From the NCBI GenBank assembly GCA_035545895.1, contig DASZXJ010000208.1:1-8360 (forward strand): a stretch of DNA of 8,360 bases, written 5' to 3'. The notes below the pieces were generated by a model. The model had not been told where the DNA came from, did no database searches, and saw only the letters and a program-made list of their open reading frames with translations. Positions 1-5,338 of this stretch are shown here, in pieces (position 1 is the first letter of the stretch; every line of letters begins with the position of its first letter). The DNA comes from DASZXJ01 sp035545895. GTDB taxonomy: Bacteria; Planctomycetota; Phycisphaerae; Tepidisphaerales; Tepidisphaeraceae. A program made the translations under genes and the position numbers.

Positions 1-1196
1 CTCTTGGAGAGACGGTTGACGAGCTTTGGGAAGCGCTTTGCGCGGGCAAAAGCGGCATCGGCCCGATCACGCGCTGGGACCCGGGCAAGTACCCGGTCAA
101 GTTCGGCGGCGAATGCACTCACTTCGACGTGACCAAGTACGGCATCGATATCCGCGAAGCCAAACGACTCGACCGGTTCGGCCAGTTTGGATTGGCGGCC
201 TCGGTCAACGCCGTCAAGGATTCGGGAATTGATTTCTCCAAGGAAGATCCTTACCGCTGCGGTGTCGTGATCGGTAGCGGAATCGGGGGCATTGAAACAC
301 TCGAAGAACAGAATCGCGTACTCAACGAGCGCGGTCCCAGCCGTGTGAGCCCGTTCACCGTTCCGCGCCTGATGGTCAATGCCGCCAGCGGCAATGTATC
401 GATCATGTTCCAGATCAACGGCCCCAATACGGCGGTTGCGACCGCCTGTGCGACCGGCTCCAACGCCATCGGCGATGCGGGACGATTCATTCAGTACGAC
501 ATGGCCGATGTCATGATCGCCGGCGGCTCCGAAGCCGCGCTGTGCGAGCTTGGCCTGGGCAGCTTTGCCGCGGCCCGAGCGCTCTCGACGCGCAACGATG
601 CCCCGCAAAAGGCCAGCCGTCCCTGGGACAAAGGCCGCGACGGTTTCGTGATGGCGGAAGGCGCTGGCGTGGTCATCCTTGAGGAACTCGAACACGCTCG
701 CAAACGCGGAGCGCATATTTACGCCGAACTGGTCGGTTACGGCATGAGCGGCGATGCCCATCACATCACCGCGCCTTGGGATGACGGCCGCGGCGCTTCG
801 GTGGCGATGAACCAGGCTTTCAAAGATGCCGGCGTATCGCCCGACGTTGTCGACTACATCAACGCCCATGGCACGAGCACTCCGCTGGGAGACCTGGCGG
901 AAACCCGCGCGGTCAAAACCAGCTTTGGAGCCCACGCAAAAAAAATCGCCATCAGTTCCACCAAAAGCCAATTGGGTCATCTTCTTGGCGCCAGTGGCGG
1001 GGTTGAAGCGGTGGCTTCGGCAATGGCGGTGTCCCGCAACCTGATCCCGCCGACCATCAATCTCGACGACCCCGATCCCGAATGCGATCTGGACTACACC
1101 CCGCATCGCGCCCGCGATATCCGCGTGAACTACGCCATGAGCAACAGTTTCGGATTCGGCGGTCATAATGCTTCCCTGCTCCTGAAGAAGATTTAA
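1..1196 (+). CDS. fabF: 3-oxoacyl-[acyl-carrier-protein] synthase II (FabF), 5' end cut by window
   Basis: Condensing enzyme of type II fatty-acid synthesis: it joins malonyl-ACP to an acyl-ACP and releases CO2, in the cytoplasm. The frame is open from base 3, and the first codons read LGETVDELWEALCAGKSG, the normal N-terminal region just after the usual TGxGxxTPLG motif, so only about 15-20 residues are missing to the left. The active-site Cys lies in the ATACATGSNA motif (codon 447-449), the first His in NAHGTSTPLGD (codon 867-869), the conserved Lys in STKSQLGH (codon 963-965) and the second His in GHLLGASGG (codon 978-980). The C-terminal gating loop SFGFGGHN is present. The Cys-His-His triad marks an active KAS I/II-type elongating enzyme, not a chain-length factor. 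An internal GTG at 129 is not the start because homology runs upstream of it. Stop TAA at 1194-1196. An acpP or fabG neighbour would be expected to the left but cannot be seen. Confidence 0.96.
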   Translation, partial: LGETVDELWEALCAGKSGIGPITRWDPGKYPVKFGGECTHFDVTKYGIDIREAKRLDRFGQFGLAASVNAVKDSGIDFSKEDPYRCGVVIGSGIGGIETLEEQNRVLNERGPSRVSPFTVPRLMVNAASGNVSIMFQINGPNTAVATACATGSNAIGDAGRFIQYDMADVMIAGGSEAALCELGLGSFAAARALSTRNDAPQKASRPWDKGRDGFVMAEGAGVVILEELEHARKRGAHIYAELVGYGMSGDAHHITAPWDDGRGASVAMNQAFKDAGVSPDVVDYINAHGTSTPLGDLAETRAVKTSFGAHAKKIAISSTKSQLGHLLGASGGVEAVASAMAVSRNLIPPTINLDDPDPECDLDYTPHRARDIRVNYAMSNSFGFGGHNASLLLKKI

Positions 1197-1202
1197 TGCC
1201 TA

Positions 1203-1230
1203 TTGAGTTCCGCGTTTTCGGGCCGATAAT
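1203..1230 (+). promoter_or_regulatory. Candidate sigma70-type promoter for the fliN-like gene
   Basis: In the 55-bp gap after fabF there is TTGAGT (1203-1208, 4 of 6 to TTGACA), a 16-bp spacer and GATAAT (1225-1230, 5 of 6 to TATAAT). A transcript would begin near 1237, giving a leader of about 27 nt to the preferred GTG start. This would let the fliN-like gene be expressed apart from the fatty-acid genes. Found by eye only. Confidence 0.45.
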
Positions 1231-1253
1231 CTGAATAGAACGTCACGCTAGAT

Positions 1254-1257
1254 GGAG
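1254..1257 (+). promoter_or_regulatory. Shine-Dalgarno GGAG that favours the GTG start of the fliN-like gene
   Basis: GGAG sits 6 nt before GTG 1264, near-ideal spacing. The in-frame ATG at 1252 has no purine-rich site upstream, and this GGAG would lie inside its coding sequence. The site therefore supports a start at 1264. Confidence 0.55.
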
Positions 1258-1263
1258 CGACCC

Positions 1264-1569
1264 GTGGCTGTATTGCAGGCAAAACCAGACGCCCCCAAGT
1301 CATCCGAGCCGGAACTGGGCCGCATCATGCGCCTGCAGGTGCCGGTCATCGTCAAGCTCGCCGAGCGACGCCTGAGCCTCTCGGAAGTCATGCGCCTGGG
1401 CACGGGAGCGATCATCGAGTTTTTCAAACCCAACGAAGAGCCCCTGGAACTGCTCATCAACAACAAAGCGATCGCGCTCGGCGAAGCGGTCAAGGTCGGC
1501 GAAAACTTCGGCTTGCGCATCACCCAGATCGGCGACGTCAAATCCGTCATCCGCTCGATGGGCCAGTAG
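1264..1569 (+). CDS. fliN: FliN/SpoA-domain protein, flagellar motor switch-like
   Basis: Small protein of about 101 residues, nearly all one SpoA (FliN/FliM C-terminal) domain. Family hallmarks are visible: an LQVPVIVKLAERRLSL opening strand and helix, then GTGAIIEF, LELLINNKAIALGEAV and a closing GENFGLRITQI. In flagellated bacteria FliN forms the lower part of the C-ring at the cytoplasmic face, binds FliM and FliH, and helps set rotation and export. Related SpoA proteins serve type III secretion sorting platforms, so the role is not fixed by sequence alone. The preferred start is GTG 1264, with GGAG 6 nt upstream; ATG 1252 would add four residues (MERP). No other flagellar gene is near, so it is an orphan locus. 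Its last 23 bp overlap the 3' end of the opposing cca gene. Confidence is high for the domain and moderate for the gene name. Confidence 0.85.
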   Translation: MAVLQAKPDAPKSSEPELGRIMRLQVPVIVKLAERRLSLSEVMRLGTGAIIEFFKPNEEPLELLINNKAIALGEAVKVGENFGLRITQIGDVKSVIRSMGQ

Positions 1570-2851
1570 ATCCAGCGATCTCCATCGCCAGCTTCATCGC
1601 CTGTTCTTTTGAACTCACGCGCGATTCAAGCTGGGCATCGTAAACTTCCTGCAAAATCCTTTTGAACAGCCTGCCCGGCCGCAGTCCCGCAGCCACCAGT
1701 TCGTCTCCATCGAGCAGCGGCGCCGGAGCGTATTCTGTTTCGCTAAGCTGCTTCAATTCTAATTCCAGTATATTCAATCGATCCGCCAAGACTCCGGCAG
1801 ACGCCATTGCGATCATCAATCGCCGCGACAGCGGGGCGGTGTCCCGCGCCAGAAAACGCTTTTTGGTTGCCAGCCGGGCAGGTGTCTGCAGAAGCAGCAT
1901 TCCGATCCCGGATAGAGTCAACGATAGTTCATCACTCTCCTCGTTGCTGAATCGCAGGGCCTGTCTCATGGCGCGGGCGACGGCGCGGGCATTCTCAAAT
2001 TCAAACAGTTTTTCGATATCGCCCTCGCGCGACAGCGCCGCTGCCGCCAGCGCCAATCCAAACGGCGCGGGCTCTTCGCCAAGCTTCACAAAAATCTGTC
2101 GCGATGCATCCCCGTCGTTCACCGTCGCCGGCGGGGCGAAACGGAATATCACATCCATCAGCCCAAGCTCGTTGAGCAGCTTCCATGCTTTATTTCGCGA
2201 TGCGGGCGCGAGCATAAGCCTCAATTCCTCGGCAATTCGTTCGGGACTGACGGCCTTGAGCTTGCTCGCCTGCGACTGCATCGCGGTTGCCGTCGCGGGA
2301 TCGATGCTCAGATCAAACCGTGACGCAAACCGAACAGCTCGCAGCAATCGGAGGTGGTCTTCCGCAAACCGCGCATCCGGGTCGCCGATGGCTCGTAAAA
2401 CCCGGTTTTTCAAGTCCGATCGGCCACCAACATAGTCGATCACTTCGTTCTTTGCCGGATCGAGGAATAGCCCATTGATCGTAAAATCGCGTCGCTTGGC
2501 ATCTTCCTCGGCATTGGTGAAATGCACTTTCGAAGGTCGCCTGCCATCGAGATAGACATCGTCGCTGCGAAAGGTCGCGACCTCCACGACGCTTGGCCCC
2601 TGGCGAACCAGGATCACGCCAAACGCCGCGCCCACAGCCTGGGTATTGGAAAACAGCTCGCGCACCCGCTGCGGCCCGGCATCGGTGGCCACATCGTAAT
2701 CCTTTGGCGCGATGCCCAACAGTTCATCGCGCACACATCCACCGGCAAAATAGGCGGTATGTCCGGCCTCGCGCAGGCGATTCAGCACCGCCAGCGCATC
2801 CTCGCGCCTGCAGGGCTGTTTATTGGCTGAGGTTGGTTCGATTTCGGTCAT
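1547..2851 (-). CDS. cca: CCA tRNA nucleotidyltransferase / poly(A) polymerase family protein
   Basis: Class II nucleotidyltransferase of 434 residues that most likely builds or repairs the 3' CCA end of tRNAs from CTP and ATP in the cytoplasm. The N-terminal half carries the family motifs in order: GGCVRD (residues 37-42), the metal-binding pair in DYDVAT (Asp51, Asp53), VVEVATFR (88-95), RRDFTING (120-127), the nucleotide-selecting EDHLR (164-168) and SPERIAEEL (202-210). The C-terminal half is a more divergent helical RNA-binding region with no HD phosphohydrolase motif that I can see. The start ATG shares one base with the rsmD stop (TGATG), so translation is probably coupled; no good Shine-Dalgarno site is visible. 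CCA-adding, A-adding and poly(A) polymerase enzymes share these motifs, so exact specificity is inferred. The 3' end overlaps the convergent fliN-like gene. Confidence 0.92.
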   Translation of the reverse strand: MTEIEPTSANKQPCRREDALAVLNRLREAGHTAYFAGGCVRDELLGIAPKDYDVATDAGPQRVRELFSNTQAVGAAFGVILVRQGPSVVEVATFRSDDVYLDGRRPSKVHFTNAEEDAKRRDFTINGLFLDPAKNEVIDYVGGRSDLKNRVLRAIGDPDARFAEDHLRLLRAVRFASRFDLSIDPATATAMQSQASKLKAVSPERIAEELRLMLAPASRNKAWKLLNELGLMDVIFRFAPPATVNDGDASRQIFVKLGEEPAPFGLALAAAALSREGDIEKLFEFENARAVARAMRQALRFSNEESDELSLTLSGIGMLLLQTPARLATKKRFLARDTAPLSRRLMIAMASAGVLADRLNILELELKQLSETEYAPAPLLDGDELVAAGLRPGRLFKRILQEVYDAQLESRVSSKEQAMKLAMEIAGSTGPSSG

Positions 2852-3420
2852 CAGGACCGTTTCAATAAATCGATCGTCATATTTCCGTAAGTCCGTTGAT
2901 CGTATCGCGTGAAACCATCGGGCACCAACAGTTCGGGCGTGTCATGCCGGAAGATAATTCTCCCATCCACGGACAAGTGATGCGCCTGAATTGATGCAAA
3001 CAACTTTTGAATCGCGCCCGATTGCTCGGTCACCAATCGATAAGGTGGATCCAGAAACACCAGATCGGCCAAGCCCGCTTCAGCAGGCGGGCCCTTGGAT
3101 CTTTCAAACCACTTGAATATATCTCCAGCGACGACCCGACTTCGATCTTTCACCCCAAGCGTCTCAATGTTCTCGCCAAGTCTCTTGATAGCCGACCGAT
3201 CACGATCGAAAAACACCGAAAACTTCGCTCCGCGGCTTAGCGATTCCAATCCCATGCTTCCCGTCCCGCAAAAACAGTCGTATATCACCGCGCCATCAAG
3301 CAGGGGGGTAATAACGTCAAACAACGATTGCTTGGCGCGATCGGTAATGGGCCGAGTTGTCTGATCCGACTCCGGACCCAGCAGTTTTCGTCCTCGAAAT
3401 TCGCCTGCGATGATCCGCAT
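2851..3420 (-). CDS. rsmD: 16S rRNA (guanine966-N2)-methyltransferase RsmD
   Basis: SAM-dependent methyltransferase that modifies G966 of 16S rRNA during 30S assembly. The protein of 189 residues starts with the family's typical MRIIAGEFRGRKL, continues with TTRPITDRAKQSLFDVI, the SAM-binding YDCFCGTGSMGLESLSRGA, an acidic DRDRSAIKRLGENI segment, and the catalytic DPPYR motif (from LVFLDPPYRL). Length and motif order match the family. The frame stays open to 3573, but those 51 upstream residues (rich in Cys, Asn and Ser) do not resemble RsmD, so ATG 3420 is chosen. No strong Shine-Dalgarno site is visible before it. It is the first gene of a minus-strand pair with cca: the TGA stop and cca ATG overlap by one base. 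Both products act on structural RNAs. Confidence 0.93.
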   Translation of the reverse strand: MRIIAGEFRGRKLLGPESDQTTRPITDRAKQSLFDVITPLLDGAVIYDCFCGTGSMGLESLSRGAKFSVFFDRDRSAIKRLGENIETLGVKDRSRVVAGDIFKWFERSKGPPAEAGLADLVFLDPPYRLVTEQSGAIQKLFASIQAHHLSVDGRIIFRHDTPELLVPDGFTRYDQRTYGNMTIDLLKRS

Positions 3421-3486
3421 GGTCACAACACTACAGGACGAGCGATGACAATTCACCGGGAGATCGATTAACACAACCGATGAACC

Positions 3487-3515
3487 TCTATAAACACTGG
3501 CACAGCCAGGATTAA
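3487..3515 (-). promoter_or_regulatory. Weak promoter candidate for rsmD-cca
   Basis: On the minus strand TTAATC (3515-3510, 3 of 6 to TTGACA) lies 17 bp before TATAGA (3492-3487, 4 of 6 to TATAAT), giving a leader of about 60 nt to rsmD. Two small inverted repeats lie at or beside it: CTGGC-ACA-GCCAG within the spacer (3498-3510) and ATTAA-TCG-TTAAT over the -35 (3511-3523). They could be operator half-sites or chance. Confidence 0.25.
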
Positions 3516-3568
3516 TCGTTAATACTCTGTTGAATGGGTTCGTTTTGCATATTTGATGGGTTCCAAAA

Positions 3569-3587
3569 CCCACGGCGGCGCCGTGGG
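3569..3587. repeat. GC-rich perfect hairpin, 8-bp stem with 3-nt loop
   Basis: CCCACGGC (3569-3576), loop GGC, GCCGTGGG (3580-3587). No U-tract follows on either strand, so it does not look like an intrinsic terminator. Its left arm overlaps a second possible hairpin, TGGGTT-CCAA-AACCCA (3557-3572), so the two structures exclude each other. The compact palindrome in an intergenic region resembles dispersed REP-like repeats; copy number cannot be judged from this window. Confidence 0.55.
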
Positions 3588-3656
3588 CGTTCTATAGTTG
3601 ACTTCTTTTCTCTTTTCATCCTTCTGACTTCATCCTTTCCCATATTTTCCCGTCAA

Positions 3657-3727
3657 TTTTTTAGCCCCGTCGCTTGCGACGGGCTCTGAAACTGCTCCAA
3701 CCGGTCGCGAGCGACCGGGCTAAAAAA
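3657..3727. repeat. 71-bp two-hairpin palindromic element (REP/MITE-like)
   Basis: The outer arms are TTTTTTAGCCCCGTCGC (3657-3673) and GCGACCGGGCTAAAAAA (3711-3727), complementary at 16 of 17 positions. Inside, each half can fold alone: AGCCCCGTCGC against GCGACGGGCT (3663-3685, one bulged C) and CCGGTCG-CGAG-CGACCGG (3701-3718). A linker of about 15 nt separates the two. The T-tract leads and the A-tract trails on both strands, the reverse of an intrinsic terminator, and the flanking genes diverge. This favours a BIME- or MITE-like mobile palindrome. No target-site duplication is obvious. Confidence 0.7.
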
Positions 3728-3831
3728 GAGATCACCATCCCCTTGTCTCCCCATCTTCTTGTTCCCTTAGGCTGGTCCTTCCCCGCTCGTTAAGAAGAAT
3801 CGGGGCCATGTGAAGCAAACTTAAATTCGCA

Positions 3832-3860
3832 TTTATCTGCGAGTCTTTTTTCGTTATAAT
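3832..3860 (+). promoter_or_regulatory. Promoter with perfect TATAAT close to the HYExAFE start
   Basis: A perfect -10 TATAAT lies at 3855-3860, with a weak -35 TTTATC at 3832-3837 (17-bp spacer). The ATG follows at 3871, so transcription would start about 3-4 nt before it. No Shine-Dalgarno site fits in or near that space. This predicts a leaderless or nearly leaderless mRNA. Confidence 0.5.
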
Positions 3861-3870
3861 TCGTCGCGAT

Positions 3871-4380
3871 ATGGCTGATCGGTCGGTTCATTACGAGGCC
3901 GCATTTGAATCGTTCCTGCGGGACAAGGGGTTGCCATATGTCGCAGTGGATGAAGCCAAGCGCGCCTTATTTGCCAACGCTCGCCTGAAAAGTTTTGACT
4001 TCGTGGTCTATAGTAAGAACGGCCCAAACCTGCTGATCGAGGTCAAGGGTCGCCAGCGCCGCAATGGGTCTTCTAAACGGTCGTACGAAAGCTGGACCGG
4101 ACAGCGCGATGTCGAGGACCTGCTTCAGTGGGAACAAGTGTTCGGCGAAGGGTTTCGGGCGTTACTGGCGTTTATCTACTGGATTGACGCTCCATTGACG
4201 CCAGAGCCGGGAATGTATGAGCATCGCGACCGGTGGTATAAGCTGATGGGGATCGATTTGACCGAATACCGCAACCATATGCGTCGCCGCAGTCCAAAGT
4301 GGGAAACGGTGTCGCTGTCAGCGGAGGATTTCCGCCAACTTGCCCGCCCGATTGAAAGCTGGTTATCATGCCCTGTATGA
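3871..4380 (+). CDS. HYExAFE family protein, nuclease-like fold
   Basis: Protein of 169 residues with an N-terminal HYEAAFE motif (residues 7-13), the signature that names the HYExAFE family, known mainly from planctomycetes. Downstream, Asp43 in SFDFVVY and Glu57/Lys59 in LLIEVKGRQ make a D-(13)-ExK pattern preceded by Glu9 and Glu13. That is the arrangement of PD-(D/E)XK nuclease-like proteins, as in archaeal Holliday junction resolvases and some restriction enzymes. No function is established to my knowledge, so nuclease activity is inference. The C-terminal half is rich in Trp, Tyr and Arg (for example WYKLMGIDL), which could bind nucleic acid. There is no signal peptide, so it should be cytoplasmic. 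It may be read from a leaderless mRNA. Its TGA overlaps an ATG of the next gene (ATGA, 4377-4380), so the two are probably co-translated. No methyltransferase or toxin-antitoxin partner is nearby. Confidence 0.85.
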   Translation: MADRSVHYEAAFESFLRDKGLPYVAVDEAKRALFANARLKSFDFVVYSKNGPNLLIEVKGRQRRNGSSKRSYESWTGQRDVEDLLQWEQVFGEGFRALLAFIYWIDAPLTPEPGMYEHRDRWYKLMGIDLTEYRNHMRRRSPKWETVSLSAEDFRQLARPIESWLSCPV

Positions 4381-4619
4381 AGCACCGTAGTATGAAGCAA
4401 AGGCTTAGGACGATCTTATTGTTTCTCGCCGCGATTCTGACTTCGCCGGTGGGGGTGCTGGCAGATGATGCAAAATCGTACGATGCCCGGCTCGAATCCT
4501 ATGCAAACAACGTAACCCTGGACGGCTCGACAGCGCTGCTGTGGTTGCTGACGATCGCCCTGGGCGCGGTCTGCGTGGGCGTGTTATTCATAAATTCAAA
4601 AAGAACGCATCTGGATTAA
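4377..4619 (+). CDS. Small exported single-pass membrane protein of unknown function
   Basis: I do not recognise this protein of about 80 residues. It has a basic N-terminus and a hydrophobic stretch (LLFLAAILTSPVGVLA) ending in a plausible signal-peptidase site before DD. Then come about 25 polar residues with DAKSYDARLESYANN, and a second hydrophobic segment (LLWLLTIALGAVCVGVLFI) followed by a short basic tail ending KRTHLD. If the signal is cleaved, the mature protein would be an outward-facing stub anchored by one helix with its tail in the cytoplasm. ATG 4377 overlaps the preceding stop (ATGA) and is preferred. ATG 4368 and ATG 4392 are in frame; the latter leaves the most typical signal peptide. 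None has a clear ribosome site. The coupling suggests a link to the HYExAFE protein. Confidence 0.7.
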   Translation: MKHRSMKQRLRTILLFLAAILTSPVGVLADDAKSYDARLESYANNVTLDGSTALLWLLTIALGAVCVGVLFINSKRTHLD

Positions 4620-4632
4620 TTCTGATCATTGT

Positions 4633-4660
4633 GGATTTCGGAACGCGGATTGCGGAATAA
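4633..4660 (+). repeat. Four degenerate tandem heptamers GGAWNNC
   Basis: The gap between the membrane-protein gene and the next gene reads GGATTTC, GGAACGC, GGATTGC, GGAATAA, four units in exact 7-bp register. The period is not a multiple of 3, and the run lies outside the genes I accept. It may be a remnant of a longer simple repeat. Confidence 0.5.
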
Positions 4661-4706
4661 ATGATTCAACCATTCCGGGTTCTACGATCCTTTTGCGGAG
4701 GTCGTT

Positions 4707-5024
4707 ATGAAATCGACTGTGCTGTGGGCTTTGGTGGTCGTCAACGCCGTGCTATTGGGCTCGTTTCTCTGGCGGGTGTTGCCGGAGAATCGGGCGTCCG
4801 CGCAGCGCGGGCCAGCGATTCGGTCGGGCGACTACCTGATGATCCCCGCGGAAATCAACGGCGGATCGTCGGGCATCATCGTGCTCGTCGATCAGATCGG
4901 CGGGCAGTTGAGCGCGATCAGCTATGATGATGCCAATCAGAAGATCGAAAACATGACCAAGATCGATCTGCGGGCGGTGTTCCAGCCGCAGGCGGTCGTT
5001 CCGGCACGCGGCGCTGCACGATAA
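4707..5024 (+). CDS. Small exported or membrane-anchored protein, one beta-blade-like domain (paralogue 1)
   Basis: Protein of 105 residues with no named family that I recognise. A strong GGAGG (4697-4701) lies 5 nt before the ATG and fixes the start. Residues 4-22 are hydrophobic (TVLWALVVVNAVLLGSFLW), then RASAQR gives a possible AxA-type cleavage site; otherwise the segment would be an N-terminal anchor. The mature part has beta-rich spacing: DYLMIPAEI (42-50), then GIIVLVDQIGGQLSAISYD (56-74). This aligns without gaps over 19 positions with the next gene's product, sharing Asp62, Gln67 and Asp74 and matching hydrophobic residues at most others. The pattern resembles a single blade of a beta-propeller. 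The C-terminus is Pro/Ala/Arg rich and probably flexible. It ends 32 bp before its paralogue and seems to head the bioB cluster, with no clear promoter of its own. Confidence 0.8.
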   Translation: MKSTVLWALVVVNAVLLGSFLWRVLPENRASAQRGPAIRSGDYLMIPAEINGGSSGIIVLVDQIGGQLSAISYDDANQKIENMTKIDLRAVFQPQAVVPARGAAR

Positions 5025-5056
5025 CGAATCAAAACAATCGAATTTCGAGGTCTGCC

Positions 5057-5326
5057 ATGAAATCGCAAAACCTAGCCATCGGATTTCTTTCGATCACCGC
5101 CTTGATCCTGTTCATTGCCCAGTTCCTGCCGGTTCAGCCGGCAGTGGCGGCCGAGGCGTTGAAGGATCGCGACTTTTCGATCGCCACCGCCCGCTCGACG
5201 CGCGGCGGCGATACGGTCTACATCATCGACAACCGCTCTGACCAGATTGCCGTCTTTACCTGGGACGCCGGACAACGAGGCCTGCAACTCAGCGGCGTGG
5301 GACCGGTTTCAGGCGCGTTTCAGTAA
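5057..5326 (+). CDS. Small exported protein, one beta-blade-like domain (paralogue 2)
   Basis: Protein of 89 residues, apparently a tandem duplicate of the gene before it. GAGG (5047-5050) lies 6 nt before the ATG. The N-terminus is a good signal peptide: MKSQNLAIG, a hydrophobic core (FLSITALILFIAQFL) and a PAVAA-E cleavage region near residue 32. The mature part has DFSIATA (39-45), a Gly-Gly turn (50-51) and DTVYIIDNRSDQIAVFTWD (52-70), which matches residues 56-74 of the first paralogue. Asp58, Gln63 and Asp70 are shared, and YxIDxxxxQIAVFxWD looks like two strands of a propeller-type blade. Both copies also start MKS. No enzyme motif is visible. The stop lies 12 nt before the bioB GTG, so it should share a transcript with bioB. 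Any link to biotin is unproven. Confidence 0.8.
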   Translation: MKSQNLAIGFLSITALILFIAQFLPVQPAVAAEALKDRDFSIATARSTRGGDTVYIIDNRSDQIAVFTWDAGQRGLQLSGVGPVSGAFQ

Positions 5327-5328
5327 TT

Positions 5329-5333
5329 GGGAG
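5329..5333 (+). promoter_or_regulatory. Shine-Dalgarno GGGAG that sets the bioB start at GTG 5339
   Basis: GGGAG lies 5 nt before GTG 5339. The only longer in-frame alternative, TTG 5327, begins directly after the previous stop, would contain this site inside its own codons and has no ribosome site of its own. Confidence 0.7.
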
Positions 5334-5338
5334 ATTGC

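Larger units (their letters stand above)
3421..3870. other. 450-bp divergent intergenic region with several short repeats and no convincing gene
   Basis: It lies between minus-strand rsmD and the plus-strand HYExAFE gene, so neither strand needs a terminator here. Left to right it holds: a weak rsmD promoter; two copies of ATGGGTT (3534-3540 and 3556-3562); a GC-rich hairpin (3569-3587); a pyrimidine-rich plus strand (about 3600-3655); a two-hairpin palindrome (3657-3727); a second pyrimidine-rich tract (about 3735-3785); a loose CCCCG/CGGGG inverted repeat (3781-3806, loop about 16 nt); and the promoter of the next gene. No open frame here has a start, ribosome site and family match. No tRNA or CRISPR pattern is visible. 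Confidence 0.7.

Noticed and set aside
1662..2435. Plus-strand open frame of 257 codons opposite cca
   Set aside because: Ser/Arg-rich translation of the reverse of cca, whose motifs are clear; no ribosome site.
3657..3727. Intrinsic terminator
   Set aside because: T-tract precedes and A-tract follows the hairpins on both strands, and the flanking genes diverge, so nothing needs terminating here.
3600..3790. CRISPR array or small RNA gene in the intergenic region
   Set aside because: No regularly spaced direct repeats; pyrimidine-rich tracts and palindromes do not form repeat-spacer units, and no tRNA cloverleaf is visible.
4661..4927. Plus-strand 88-codon frame starting before the first paralogue
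   Set aside because: Different frame from the gene with GGAGG and a signal-like N-terminus at 4707; Arg-rich product typical of a shadow frame.
5027..5056. BirA-type biotin operator before the paralogue 2-bioB genes
   Set aside because: No pair resembling the TTGTAAACC/GGTTTACAA half-sites is visible here or before 4707 or 5339.
5327..5338. TTG 5327 as the bioB start
   Set aside because: Starts directly at the previous stop with no ribosome site; GTG 5339 has GGGAG at 5 nt.
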